DNA of 64,000 nucleotides from UBA2365 sp964594045 (GTDB lineage Bacteria > Bacteroidota > Bacteroidia > Chitinophagales > Saprospiraceae), in assembly GCA_964594045.1 (NCBI GenBank), contig CAZQKR010000002.1:62001-126000 (forward strand), read 5' to 3'. The translations under genes and the position numbers were made by a program. Positions 45,423-54,813 of the stretch are shown in pieces. A model generated the notes under the pieces. It was not told where the DNA came from, ran no database searches, and saw nothing but the letters and a program-made list of their open reading frames with translations. The first letter of the stretch is position 1, and each line of letters opens with the position of its first letter.

Positions 45423-46245
45423 AGATCTCCTGGTATTTGGTATAAATACCGGGTAATACCCGTCGGAAAGCATCGGTATATTCGAAATACAGAGGCACCA
45501 TGATCAGGTTGGGCTCATGAGGATCAAAGCCTATATCTGTAATAATTTCAGTGTATTTCCTTCCGGAGATTTCCAGGATAGCCGCTTCAGTCTCATCATC
45601 GATGATGAATTCAGGAAAATAAGTATCTGCATAAGTGTGCATGAACAGATCGGTAAAAGCCATTAACCCGATATTGAAATGGCCAGTCTTCATGATCATG
45701 CTCTGATACAGCATCTGGATATTGAAAACTACCGTTCCGTCTTCATGGTCAGTCTCAACAGAATGCAATTTCTGGATTTGAGGACTTGGAAACGGATGAT
45801 TATACGCTATGAAATAATCATAGTCATCAAAAAAATAGGCTTCCTTGTTAAAAGTCAATGTGATCGCATTGATAGCCAACAGCGTACGAACATCAATCGG
45901 CAAATCCTCTTTTTCCTTACGCATCAGGCTGAATGATTTATGATGTACAAAAATGCTCAGTCTGTCCAGGAATTTCTTTTTCTGCATATCATCCAGCTTT
46001 CTGTAAAAAGCTGAACTTTGTTCAATGAGCATCAGGAGTTTTTTATCCAGGATTGGTGGATATTTTTTGTGCCACCAAAAATTGATTTTGGGTGAAAAAG
46101 TATAAATGATGACCAGAATGACCACTGGCGGAAAAATATATACGTACCAGGAGGCTTTATCCTCAAAAAACAAATAATACAAGATGATCCCCGTGATGAG
46201 AATAAATGGAAATGCGATCAGGTTGGCCAAAGAATGTATCCTCAT
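45412..46245 (-). CDS. MtfA-like peptidase homologue lacking HExxH
   Basis: From the ATG at 46245 it has 277 residues: two membrane helices (LANLIAFPFILITGIILYYL, YVYIFPPVVILVIIY) and then a soluble domain with the MtfA pattern KKKFLDRLSIFVHHKSF, VRTLLAINAITLTF and YDYFIAYNHPFPSPQI. In MtfA the next segment holds HExxH for zinc; here the same place reads NIGLMAFTDLFMH, with Met195 to Asp199 in place of the motif. A later segment (PEFIIDDETEAAILEISGRKY) is still present. It is therefore probably not a zinc protease but may keep a binding function. The longer start at 46290 is less likely. Confidence 0.72.
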   Translation of the reverse strand: MRIHSLANLIAFPFILITGIILYYLFFEDKASWYVYIFPPVVILVIIYTFSPKINFWWHKKYPPILDKKLLMLIEQSSAFYRKLDDMQKKKFLDRLSIFVHHKSFSLMRKEKEDLPIDVRTLLAINAITLTFNKEAYFFDDYDYFIAYNHPFPSPQIQKLHSVETDHEDGTVVFNIQMLYQSMIMKTGHFNIGLMAFTDLFMHTYADTYFPEFIIDDETEAAILEISGRKYTEIITDIGFDPHEPNLIMVPLYFEYTDAFRRVLPGIYTKYQEIFSN

Positions 46246-46305
46246 ATTTTTCAGCAATTTAGCATGATCCCGGATACCCGGGCAATTCATCGTTTGTGCA
46301 CAAAG

Positions 46306-48243
46306 CTACTCAATTATCCTGAATTCTGTTCGCCTGTTGAGCGCTCTGCCAGATTCAGTGTCATTGTCTGCCACAGGCCTGGTTTCACCAAAACCCTTAT
46401 ATTCCATCCTGCTTTCTGCGATACCCTGGTCAATGCAATAATCATATATTGCTTTTGCACGGTCGTGTGATAAGATCAGATTGCGCTCAGGGGAACCGAC
46501 ATGGTCGGTATGCCCAGAAATTTCTATGCGCAGATCCGGATTCATACGGAGAAAATGAACCAAATTCTCCAGTTCAACTCCGGATGTTGTCATATCCAGC
46601 TTAGCGGAACCAAATTCAAAAAAGACATTATTCAAAACCGTCGATTGCCCGGAGTGAACCTCAGTGGTGTTATCCGGCCAACCAATCGGCAACAGATAGA
46701 TCTCCAGTTCACAGGGCTTACTGCCGGTATGTTGCCAGGTAAGGGTAAAATTCTCCGAATGCAAAAGGAAGCCTTCCTCGAGTATGGTCAGATTATAGTT
46801 TTTTCCGTTAGGCAAGGCAAATAAAAAACCGCCATCTTCATCTGTGATCGTATTTTGAACCGGGGTTTTCGTCTCATTGTCAAAAAGAAGCATTTTTACT
46901 TGAAGCGGTTGCCGGGTATGAGCATGATAAACGGTTCCTTTGGCATAGCTGACAGCTTGTGCACGGACTCTTTCATGGAGTTCAAATCCAAAAATATTGA
47001 GTTTTTCATTGCTTCCGGTCTCCCGGTCCTTTCGGTCACTGCTGAAAAAAGCATGTTGACCATCTGCCTGAACGATCAAAGTGCCTTCATCGTGGATCGT
47101 ATTGATCGGATACCCCAGATTGAAGGGTTCAGACCAGCCATTTTTTGTTTTTACGGACAAAAAGAGGTCTCTGCCGCCCATTCCGAGGTGGCCGGTAGAA
47201 CTGAAGTAAAGGCTTTTATCATCCGGATGGAAATAGGGTGCTTCTTCATCACACTTAGTATTGATCACGGGTCCTAGATTTTCTGGAATGGACCATAGGT
47301 TGTTGTCTCCTTTCCGGCTAACCCAGATATCTTTGCCTCCGATCGATCCCAACCTGGTGCTGACAAAATACAAAGTCTGACCGTCAGTTGACAATGAAGG
47401 CTGACCGTCCCAGGCAGCGCTGTTGATCCTAGGGCCCATACTGAACGGAGAAGACCATTTCCCGTTTTTGAACTGTGAATAATACAGATCGCAACTGCCA
47501 TAGCTGTCTTTCCGGTCGCAGATCGTGAAGATCAGGGTCTTGCCATCAGCGCTCAGGCAATGCGCACCCTCATTCGCGGGCGTATTGATCTCTTGTATGG
47601 CTTGAGCAAGCTGCCATTCACCATCAAGCTTATTGGAGATGAACAGGTCCTCCTGTCCGTTGATCCTTCGTGTAAAAACCAGCATATTTCCTGTAATATC
47701 GGTCGAAGCCCAGTATTCGCTGGCGGAGGAGTTGATCTTTTCTCCCGGGTCAACCGGCACAAATTGAACCGGATTTTCCAGTGAATTTGCGATAAACTCC
47801 AGCTGTTCAATTTTCGATCCGGCTTTAATCAATTTTGGCGCATTGCTTTTCTCCATCCTGGTGTAGATCCGGAATTGTTCAACGGCTAACCTGTATTGTT
47901 GCAGATGCTCAAATACCAGTCCAAGAGAAAAATACATTTCCGGGTTCGCAAATGAATCGATCTGTACAGCCTGCTGGAGCAAATCCCGGCATGTTGTCCA
48001 ATCCTCTTCAATATAGTGAATTCCGGCAAGGCCAAGATAACTGTTGAGGTGTTCCGGATATTTTTTCAGGGTCTGTTGGTATGCTTTCTTCGCTTTGGGA
48101 TACTGGCCGGATTGGTGAAGTTTATAGGCTTTGAGGTACAATTCGTCAGCGCGGGAGTTTTGGTTTTGAACGGGCAAATGTTGTGCTGACAGGCAAGTCA
48201 GCGCCCAGCAAAAAATGATGATGATCCCTGCAGCTGTTCTCAT
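46306..48243 (-). CDS. PorE-like TPR/PD40/OmpA family protein
   Basis: A 645-residue exported protein with domains in PorE order: signal to about residue 20 (LTCLSAQ), TPR at about 28-150 (SGQYPKAKKAYQQTLKKYPE), a PD40 propeller at about 170-410 (DGKTLIFTICDRKDSYGSCD, WDGQPSLSTDGQTLYFVST), a carboxypeptidase-regulatory-like domain at about 440-520 (TRQPLQVKMLLFDNETKTPV), and an intact OmpA-C domain at about 535-645 (RIEISGHTDHVGSPERNLIL, GRALNRRTEFRI). OmpA-C binds peptidoglycan; PorE tethers the T9SS ring to the wall in Porphyromonas. It is not certain that this is the true orthologue, since such proteins occur in several copies. Confidence 0.9.
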   Translation of the reverse strand: MRTAAGIIIIFCWALTCLSAQHLPVQNQNSRADELYLKAYKLHQSGQYPKAKKAYQQTLKKYPEHLNSYLGLAGIHYIEEDWTTCRDLLQQAVQIDSFANPEMYFSLGLVFEHLQQYRLAVEQFRIYTRMEKSNAPKLIKAGSKIEQLEFIANSLENPVQFVPVDPGEKINSSASEYWASTDITGNMLVFTRRINGQEDLFISNKLDGEWQLAQAIQEINTPANEGAHCLSADGKTLIFTICDRKDSYGSCDLYYSQFKNGKWSSPFSMGPRINSAAWDGQPSLSTDGQTLYFVSTRLGSIGGKDIWVSRKGDNNLWSIPENLGPVINTKCDEEAPYFHPDDKSLYFSSTGHLGMGGRDLFLSVKTKNGWSEPFNLGYPINTIHDEGTLIVQADGQHAFFSSDRKDRETGSNEKLNIFGFELHERVRAQAVSYAKGTVYHAHTRQPLQVKMLLFDNETKTPVQNTITDEDGGFLFALPNGKNYNLTILEEGFLLHSENFTLTWQHTGSKPCELEIYLLPIGWPDNTTEVHSGQSTVLNNVFFEFGSAKLDMTTSGVELENLVHFLRMNPDLRIEISGHTDHVGSPERNLILSHDRAKAIYDYCIDQGIAESRMEYKGFGETRPVADNDTESGRALNRRTEFRIIE

Positions 48244-48539
48244 GATTATGGTTTCAACGCAAAAACAGTGTTATTCGTTTAAATGAACATGACTATTATT
48301 CCATTAAAATTCAAATTGTTGAAAAATTGATTGTCATTTGACTAATTCGTTTTTCTGACAAATGTATTTATCCTTCCTCATATTTGTCTCATTTACTGAA
48401 AAGGGTGAGTTCAATTTCCTGTAAATTTTAAAAATGGATGTTCTGTATTCAGTCAATACTTTCATGGATGATTATTTACAAATTCGGACTTGAACTGCCA
48501 TTCCGGGCGTTACCCAAAACCCCATCATTCGACTTCGGG

Positions 48540-48565
48540 ATTGCAGATCAGGTCCGCAATGACGA
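48540..48565. repeat. Short REP-like palindrome
   Basis: ATTGC-agatcaggtcc-GCAATGACGA: a small inverted repeat in the 470-bp gap between the PorE-like gene and the oxidoreductase. It is one copy within this window. I see nothing else convincing in the gap; an 87-codon frame there is not supported. Confidence 0.4.
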
Positions 48566-48715
48566 ACTGGTGAAAAATACATATGAAGAAAAAGTTGCAT
48601 TGATCAAGTCTGATTTTTTCAACAATAATCAACCAAAAACCAGAACCCTCATTCACACACGCAGTTTTCACAATAATCTTTGCTATTATTGCATTGATTG
48701 AAAACAGATTTTAAT

Positions 48716-49711
48716 ATGAAAAGAATGGAAACCGATACTATAAAATGGGGAGTAATAGGCGCCGGTGATGTATGCGAGGTTAAAAGCGTTCCCGGTATGT
48801 ACAAAACACCGGGTTCAGAAGTCGTGGCAGTGATGCGGAGAAACCTTGAACTGGCAAAGGATTTTGCGAAAAGACATCAGATCAAAAAATGGTATAACCA
48901 CGCGGATGAGTTGATCCAGGACCCTGAAGTCAACGCGATTTATATTGCAACGCCTCCGGGTTCACATGCTGAATTGTGCCAAAAAGCCGCAAGTACAGGA
49001 AAACCGGTATATGTGGAAAAACCCATGGCGCGCACATATGCAGAAGCCCTGGAAATGATCGATGTATGCAAAAACGCCGGTGTTCCGTTGTTCGTTGCAT
49101 ATTACAGGCGGGCGCTTCCGTTGTTCCTGAAAATCAAAGACTTGATAGAATCAGGAATCATTGGCGATGTCAGATTCGTGAATGTACAAATGTTCAGGCG
49201 TTTGAACCACCCGATGAATTCCCCGGACAAAAAAAACTGGCGTCTGATCCCAGAGATTGCGGGTGGTGGCCATTTTTATGATTTGGCTTCTCATCAATTC
49301 GATTTCCTGGATTTTTTATTCGGGAAGATCATAAAAGTCACAGGTTTCTCCGCCAACCAGGCCACGCAATATGAGGTGGAAGATTTGGTATCCGGAAGCT
49401 TTATTTTTGAAAATGGCGTGGTTGGCAATGGATTATGGTGTTTTACGACCGGGCAGGTCAGCGAAAAGGAGATGATGCAAATAGTTGGCTCAAATGGCCA
49501 GATAGAATTCAAAACCTTCGGAGACCCCGGAATTGTTTTAACAACTGATGAAAACGGAAGGGAAGAAATATTGATCCCTTATCCCGAACACATTCAGCAG
49601 CCGCTGATCCAGACTATAGTTGATGAGCTTTCAGGAGTCGGCAAATGCCCGAGTACAGGAATTTCTGCTGCAAGGACGAATTGGGTGCTGGAGCAATTTA
49701 AACGGATTTAA
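48716..49711 (+). CDS. Gfo/Idh/MocA family oxidoreductase
   Basis: A 331-residue NAD(P)-dependent oxidoreductase acting on sugars or related compounds. The Rossmann fold begins IKWGVIGAGDVCEVKSVPGM; the EKP motif of the family is in GKPVYVEKPMARTYAEALEM; the catalytic region has FYDLASHQFDFLDFLFG with the HxxD-type residues. The length is normal. A TTG at 48698 also fits, but ATG at 48716 is preferred. There is no sugar-uptake operon around it, so the substrate is open. Confidence 0.93.
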   Translation: MKRMETDTIKWGVIGAGDVCEVKSVPGMYKTPGSEVVAVMRRNLELAKDFAKRHQIKKWYNHADELIQDPEVNAIYIATPPGSHAELCQKAASTGKPVYVEKPMARTYAEALEMIDVCKNAGVPLFVAYYRRALPLFLKIKDLIESGIIGDVRFVNVQMFRRLNHPMNSPDKKNWRLIPEIAGGGHFYDLASHQFDFLDFLFGKIIKVTGFSANQATQYEVEDLVSGSFIFENGVVGNGLWCFTTGQVSEKEMMQIVGSNGQIEFKTFGDPGIVLTTDENGREEILIPYPEHIQQPLIQTIVDELSGVGKCPSTGISAARTNWVLEQFKRI

Positions 49712-49791
49712 AACTTAACAAAATCAAATCCGGATTCTGTTTTTTTAGTAGTCTTTTGTTCGTAAATTTGTTGCAACAAAAAAAATGAACC

Positions 49792-50295
49792 ATGGCAAGA
49801 ACAGCGGAAGACATCTTGAAAGAAGCTATATTATTGGAAATGAGGGGTAAAGCATTTTATAAAAATGTTGCGGAGAAATCAGACAGCCCTGCAGCAAAGA
49901 AAATATTCGGCATGATGGCCGAGGAAGAAGATGAACATGTAAAATTCCTTACTTCACAGTTTTCTCACTATACAAAGACATACGCATTTCTCAAACCGGA
50001 TGCACCCAAAGAAGATCCCGAAGAGGCGGTCATTCTGAAAGTGCTGACTGAACAACTGAAAAAAGAGATCAATGCGGCCAGTTTTGAAGCTGCTGCAATC
50101 TCCTCAGCCATTGATTTTGAGACCAGAGCTGTCCAACTGTATTCAGACCGGGCAAAAGCAGCTACCGATCCCAATGAAAAGGAATTGTATGACATCCTTG
50201 CGAAATGGGAAATCGGTCACCAGAAAATGCTTCATGACCTCAATGAACAACTAAAAGAAGATATCTGGAATGACAGCAACTTCTGGCCTTTCTGA
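49792..50295 (+). CDS. Rubrerythrin/ferritin-like di-iron protein
   Basis: A 167-residue four-helix bundle. The first half has ILLEMRGKAFYKNVAEKSDS and EEEDEHVKFL, with Glu16 and the ExxH pair near 46-49. The second half has a repeat of the pattern, AIDFETRAVQLYSDRA and KWEIGHQKMLHDL (ExxH again), which together give a di-iron site. Rubrerythrin domains reduce peroxide. The C-terminal rubredoxin iron site is absent, and the tail NDSNFWPF is unlike rubredoxin. TAAATTTG at 49763-49770 is a good -7 box. An ATG at 49785 is out of frame. Confidence 0.85.
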   Translation: MARTAEDILKEAILLEMRGKAFYKNVAEKSDSPAAKKIFGMMAEEEDEHVKFLTSQFSHYTKTYAFLKPDAPKEDPEEAVILKVLTEQLKKEINAASFEAAAISSAIDFETRAVQLYSDRAKAATDPNEKELYDILAKWEIGHQKMLHDLNEQLKEDIWNDSNFWPF

Positions 50296-50353
50296 ACAGT
50301 AAAGCATTGCACAATTGTTGCTCCGGAAAACCTTTGAAATTCCTGATTGTGAA

Positions 50354-50689
50354 TTAGAACTGATCACAATCAAGGTTATTGATGGTTTGCTCAGTTGCTT
50401 CGAGGTGAGTTTCATAGGCTTCACCTAGTCCATGATAATCATAACAAACCTTCCACTCCTTGAGCTCATCAAGATAATCCAGGTATGCATTTTTGTATGC
50501 CAGACAAGTAGTCTTGTTCGGGTTGTTCAAAAATTCCTGAGCTTTAAGTTGTAAAGCTTCAATAGTTTCTTCAAAATAATCATTGGCCTCCCAGCCATCA
50601 CATTTTTGTTTGACCGGGTCGATCAGACAAGATTGGTTTGCCAGGGAAATGCTTGTAAAAACAAGCAGAACGGTCAGAATTTTTTTCAT
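50354..50689 (-). CDS. Small exported hypothetical protein
   Basis: A 111-residue protein with a signal peptide (MKKILTVLLVFTSISLANQS). The mature part has five cysteines (SCLID, QKCDGW, TTCLAY, KVCYDY, LDCDQF) and helical stretches (FEETIEALQLKAQEFLNN). I do not recognise a family. It converges with the rubrerythrin gene. Confidence 0.65.
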   Translation of the reverse strand: MKKILTVLLVFTSISLANQSCLIDPVKQKCDGWEANDYFEETIEALQLKAQEFLNNPNKTTCLAYKNAYLDYLDELKEWKVCYDYHGLGEAYETHLEATEQTINNLDCDQF

Positions 50690-50865
50690 TTGTAAGCAAT
50701 TTGGTATTCTTAAAATTAATTGATTAAATACCCTTACAAATTTCTACCTTATTGGGGGATTTGTCAATAGGATTAATAAATGATTTGAAGAATTTGGCAG
50801 AGAAAACCGCAGAGAAAATCAGGAATAGATTTAATGCAAAAGAAAAATAAACAGACCGGCCGATT

Positions 50866-51432
50866 TTAAATACGTATTGATCCGCGAAATCCCCTCGCTG
50901 CATAATAAGACGATGCCCCGTTGTGAAAAACAAAAACAGCTCCATACCTATACTCCATGAACAAAGCGCCTCCGAGTTTTCTGATCTCGTCCGGCGTGAC
51001 GATCCAACTCGAAGTTTTGGTATCAAATTTACCCAGTTCCTGAAGTTTCCGGTATGACTTTTCATTCAGCAGGCTGATCCCCATCTCTGCTGCCATGTCC
51101 ATTACAGAGTTTTCAGGTTTAAATTCCTTCCTGTCATCCAGCGCTTTCCTGTCATAGCACAGACTACGCCTGCCCCTTGGACTTTCTGTTGAACAATCCA
51201 TGAAAATAAATTCATTATTTCCCTTTTCAAAACTTACGACATCAGGTTCGCCTCCGGTGATCTCCATCTGGTACAGCGACCACATTTTCTCCGGACTTTT
51301 CTCCATTTTTGCCTGCAGGACATCCCAGGAAAGATCAGGGTGCCGGTGCATATTTTTCTGAAAACGGGTTTTCAGCGTCTGAAATAATTCAATTAGCTGA
51401 TCAACAGTTAGTTTTTTTTGTTGTACGCTCAC
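50866..51432 (-). CDS. DUF4256 family protein
   Basis: A 188-residue cytoplasmic protein with the words HPDLSWDVLQAKMEKSPEKM, MEITGGEPDVVSFEKGN, FMDCSTESPRGRRSLCYDRK and ALFMEYRYGAVFVFHNGASS that mark DUF4256. The function of the family is not known. The start is GTG at 51432. The region downstream to 50690 holds no gene. Family members are often single and widely scattered, so transfer is possible. Confidence 0.88.
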   Translation of the reverse strand: MSVQQKKLTVDQLIELFQTLKTRFQKNMHRHPDLSWDVLQAKMEKSPEKMWSLYQMEITGGEPDVVSFEKGNNEFIFMDCSTESPRGRRSLCYDRKALDDRKEFKPENSVMDMAAEMGISLLNEKSYRKLQELGKFDTKTSSWIVTPDEIRKLGGALFMEYRYGAVFVFHNGASSYYAARGFRGSIRI

Positions 51433-51500
51433 AGGTATTTTCAGTTAGATTATTCATAAATTCAACAAACATGAAATGATCATGTTTAAAAAATGAAGTT

Positions 51501-51786
51501 GTTTACAAATTTATCTTAATGCTTGCAAACAAATTACTGACGAATACTGACGAAGCATGCTTGTCAGCATCTTCGATACTGACGATGCTCTGCATATCAG
51601 CATTTTCATCACTGACGAAGCAAGCTTGTCAGTATCTTCGATCCAAAAAGGAGCTTCGCCTTGACTTTTTGGCTGACCCACCACTTTGTGTTCCCTCCCT
51701 TGAATATCTACCGGATATCCACATTTCAGGAACGGTCGGTCATTTTCAGCTATCAACATAATTATTAAACAACTTCAATATAAAAT
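51501..51786. repeat. Dispersed repeat family ii, copy 2
   Basis: Aligns with 1001-1281 over its whole length (see TATCTTAATGC, AAATTACTGACGAAT, GTGTTCCCTCCC, GGTCATTTTCAGC). On the minus strand a frame from 51759 (82 codons) begins MLIAENDRPFLKCGYPVDIQ and continues with GREHKVVGQPKSQGEAPFWI, sharing phase with the frame in copy 1. It lies in the 417-bp gap between DUF4256 and the T9SS SGNH gene. The left part is a hairpin array, listed separately. Confidence 0.82.
51546..51643. repeat. Three tandem 32-33-bp hairpin units
   Basis: Units start ACTGACGAAGCATGCTTGTC, ACTGACGATGCTCTGCATAT and ACTGACGAAGCAAGCTTGTC at 51546, 51578 and 51611. Each folds on itself (CTGACGAAGC with GCTTGTCAG, and so on) and ends with a short linker (CATCTTCGAT type). 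They are part of repeat family ii; copy 1 keeps a damaged form. Confidence 0.8.
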
Positions 51787-51805
51787 TATCCATTTTGTGA
51801 AGAAT

Positions 51806-51830
51806 AAGGGAGGCTCTTTCGTGCCTCCCC
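51806..51830 (-). terminator. Terminator of the T9SS SGNH gene
   Basis: GGGAGGC-tctttcgt-GCCTCCC lies 21 bases past the stop of the gene on the minus strand. The tail after the stem (TTATTCTT) is only partly T-rich, so it is a moderate terminator. Confidence 0.65.
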
Positions 51831-51849
51831 TGAGTAGCTTTGAACAGTC

Positions 51850-54813
51850 TTATTGTTGTATGATAACCGGAATGAGATTTCGATATAATCCATCGCTTCT
51901 TTGCTCCGAAACAGCACAGAAATAAAGGCCCTTTTCTACATCTGAAAGTCTGATTTCAATCTGGCTGGCTTCAATGTCGAAATTTTTTTTGTCAAAGACT
52001 TTTCGTCCAACTATATCCAGGACTTCAATACTCACTAAAGATCCTGGATTTTCTAACCGGATGTTGAATGTTCCGTTATTCGGATTGGGGAATATTTTTA
52101 TGTTCTGAATGTGTTGATTGATAGGATCATATGTTCCTGTAAAGTTGCAATCCAGCGTGTCGATCCGTGTATCCCTGACCCGTTCAAAAAGAATTCTGTG
52201 GCCTGCATTATTGAGGTGAATGCCGTCTCCGGAATCATAGGCAGTATTTATGAAACCATTTTCCTGGGCAATTCCTGTCCAAAAATCCAGGGCATGATCG
52301 CCATATTTGGACAGTATAGCATCTTTTACTTGTTTTTGGATCTGGATCTGGTCAGGATTTGTGAAATTTCGCGGTTGTGTTGTGGCGATAAAAATTTGGG
52401 CCCCTGCATTTGTGGCAGCCTGCGCGATCAGATCAAAATTTTTCATTTGTTGCTCCACAGTAAAATTATTGTTTGCATCGTTGGACGGCATGTTGACAAT
52501 GATCGCGAAAGGCTCATAACTCAAGGCTTTAGTGATATTCCTTTCCTGATCTATTCCGATTGAAACACCCGGAGACACAGTTCCTGTTGGTAAAATATGG
52601 AATGTGGTATATCCGCCTCTGCCCAGATTGATGACTTCATAAGCCGTATTGTTGGCCAAGGATGCAGCATACCTGTTGACCCACGAACTATCTCTTGGTG
52701 TGGCACCGGTACCTTCGGCGGTGGATGATCCCAAAACAACGATCCTGCAGGTAGTGCTTTCCCCGGAGATCTCGAAATATTCATCGCTTTGATCGCTGAT
52801 TTGATCTCCGCTGACCCGGATCAATGCCTGTTTACCCGGATCATCAGGAACGGTCCAGTTGTATGTGCCGGCAGCTCCGGGTGTTTTTCCGATTTCCTTC
52901 CATTCATTTCCACCGTCAACGGAATAATCCAGCGTAACTTCAGGAATGTTTCTGCTTGTCCATTTTATGGCAACCTGTTTGCCTGCCTGCCAATATTCGC
53001 CACCATTCGGTTTAAGTACGGTGACTTCCTCTGAACCGGCTGAAACTCTGTTAAAAAATATCTGCATTGACCCTAAATAGTAAAATCCGGAAGCATTGTT
53101 GTTGTTTGGACCTGGTGAGGCTGTAACAGAGATAATACCGTTTTCATCGGGTTTAAGTGTGGTAAACACTACATTTTCTGTATTTGATGAAGCATCCAGG
53201 TACAAAATCCTGGTTTCATTGCCAATGATCTCATATTTGGCTTCCCTGTTGTCGGTTGCAACCCTTGATGCAAAAATTGACAGTGTGTATTCCTTTTCTT
53301 TATCCAGATTATATAATTCAAAACCGCCGGTCTCTTCGATTTTACCCCCAAAAAGTACAGTGTTTCCAAAAAAACTGTCTCCGGAGGCAGTTGGAGGGAT
53401 TCCAAGTTCCTGATTGGCCGCAGTTGTACCAGCGGTATTGACCCCGTTAAAAGCGTCGGTGATCCTGAGTCCAAAGCCGGAGTTTACACCAGATACTGTG
53501 ACCAGGTCTTCCAGATCAGCATCGATAAAGTTTTCAATGTTGATCCATGGACCAGGAGACAGCAGTGAACCAAAATCCAGAGAAATGGTATCAAACGGAG
53601 ACGGAATCGGTTTATCTTCGTAACTTATGATCATAGCTCCCAGATAGTAAAATCCTGAACTATTGTTATTGTTAGGACCAGGTGAAACAGTGATGGTGAT
53701 CTGGCCTGAAACGTCAGGTTTCATCATGGCAATGGCCACTTTATCTTTGTTGGAGGATGCGTCCAGAAATACGGAATCAAGCTTTTCCCCCTGCAACAGA
53801 TATTTGGCTTCCCGATTGTCTGTCGCCTCTCTGGAGGCTATAATGCTAAAAGTATACTCTACTGCAGGATTAAGGTTCGAAAAACTGACGGCCCCTGTTG
53901 GCTGAATTTGACCTCCAAACGTTGCAACATTTCCAAAAAATGAATCTGCAGTAGCAGTTGGCGGAAATCCTGTTCCCGGATCCGGACTTAATGTGCCTGC
54001 CCTGTTGATGTTGTTGAAAGCATCTGTAATTGCCAGTTTATAACCGGTTTGTTTGCCCGTTTTGGTAAGCAGATTTTCAGCTATACCTCCAACCGGATCA
54101 ATGATATCTGTCCAGGGACTTCCACTCAGGTTGTCCCCAAAATCGATCAGAATGCTGTCTCTGACCACTATCACCGGAGGCAGGTCCTGTTCCGGGTAAC
54201 TCATCCTGATTGCACCCATGTAATAAAACTGAGACGGATTGTTATTGTTTGGGCCAGGAGAAGCGATAATCGTGATCTCCCCGTTTTCATCCGGTTTGAT
54301 GGTAAAAGTTGCCAATTCTGCAACATTCGAAGCAGTATTGATAAAGGATGAATCCGAGTAGGCGCCTGTGGCAACAAATTTTGTTTCCCTGTTGTCCGCA
54401 GCTTCCCTTGAACCGAAAATTTCAAAGAAATAGTCCAGCCCGGGATTCAGGTTTTTTAAACGGATACCACCCGTTGGCTGTGACTGACCTCCAAACACAG
54501 CTACATTTCCAAAAAAGCTGTCACCGGTCACGGTGGGTGGCAGATCAATGGAAGGGTCAGTGATGGTCATTCCATTACGATTAATGTTATTGAAAGGATC
54601 AATCACTTCAATGGTGTATTCAGTTGCATTTTCCTTTAGATTGATCAGGTTAAGAATGGTACCGCCTACCGGGTCAGATACATTATTCCATGGCAATGGA
54701 GAGAAATTGTCTCCAAAATCGATCAAAACAGTATCCCTGGTCTGGTTATACCCGATAACAGGAAGCAGGAAGATCACTACTGTTGCAATGATAAATAATA
54801 CTTTTTTTTTCAT
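51850..54813 (-). CDS. T9SS-secreted SGNH hydrolase with three tandem N-terminal repeats
   Basis: A 987-residue exported protein. After the signal (to about residue 23) come three repeats of about 190 residues each at roughly 27-210, 218-400 and 410-592; each opens with IDFG/LDFG and closes with SPGPNNNN and FYYLGA/FYYMGA. An Ig-like domain follows at about 598-680 (LKPNGGEYWQAGKQVAIKW). An SGNH/GDSL hydrolase at about 688-895 has the block-I Ser in VVLGSSTAEGTGATP, block III-like NMPSNDANNN, and the catalytic pair in GDGIHLNNAGH. The last 80 residues are a T9SS tail (IKIFPNPNNGTFNIRLE). It should be an extracellular esterase or deacetylase of glycans; the substrate is unknown. Confidence 0.9.
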   Translation of the reverse strand: MKKKVLFIIATVVIFLLPVIGYNQTRDTVLIDFGDNFSPLPWNNVSDPVGGTILNLINLKENATEYTIEVIDPFNNINRNGMTITDPSIDLPPTVTGDSFFGNVAVFGGQSQPTGGIRLKNLNPGLDYFFEIFGSREAADNRETKFVATGAYSDSSFINTASNVAELATFTIKPDENGEITIIASPGPNNNNPSQFYYMGAIRMSYPEQDLPPVIVVRDSILIDFGDNLSGSPWTDIIDPVGGIAENLLTKTGKQTGYKLAITDAFNNINRAGTLSPDPGTGFPPTATADSFFGNVATFGGQIQPTGAVSFSNLNPAVEYTFSIIASREATDNREAKYLLQGEKLDSVFLDASSNKDKVAIAMMKPDVSGQITITVSPGPNNNNSSGFYYLGAMIISYEDKPIPSPFDTISLDFGSLLSPGPWINIENFIDADLEDLVTVSGVNSGFGLRITDAFNGVNTAGTTAANQELGIPPTASGDSFFGNTVLFGGKIEETGGFELYNLDKEKEYTLSIFASRVATDNREAKYEIIGNETRILYLDASSNTENVVFTTLKPDENGIISVTASPGPNNNNASGFYYLGSMQIFFNRVSAGSEEVTVLKPNGGEYWQAGKQVAIKWTSRNIPEVTLDYSVDGGNEWKEIGKTPGAAGTYNWTVPDDPGKQALIRVSGDQISDQSDEYFEISGESTTCRIVVLGSSTAEGTGATPRDSSWVNRYAASLANNTAYEVINLGRGGYTTFHILPTGTVSPGVSIGIDQERNITKALSYEPFAIIVNMPSNDANNNFTVEQQMKNFDLIAQAATNAGAQIFIATTQPRNFTNPDQIQIQKQVKDAILSKYGDHALDFWTGIAQENGFINTAYDSGDGIHLNNAGHRILFERVRDTRIDTLDCNFTGTYDPINQHIQNIKIFPNPNNGTFNIRLENPGSLVSIEVLDIVGRKVFDKKNFDIEASQIEIRLSDVEKGLYFCAVSEQRSDGLYRNLIPVIIQQ

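Noticed and set aside
48438..48701. 87-codon frame before the Gfo/Idh/MocA gene
   Set aside because: It spans a REP-like palindrome and shows no protein-like pattern.
51546..51643. Possible CRISPR array
   Set aside because: Units follow each other with no 30-base unique spacers, the units themselves fold, and no cas gene is in the window.
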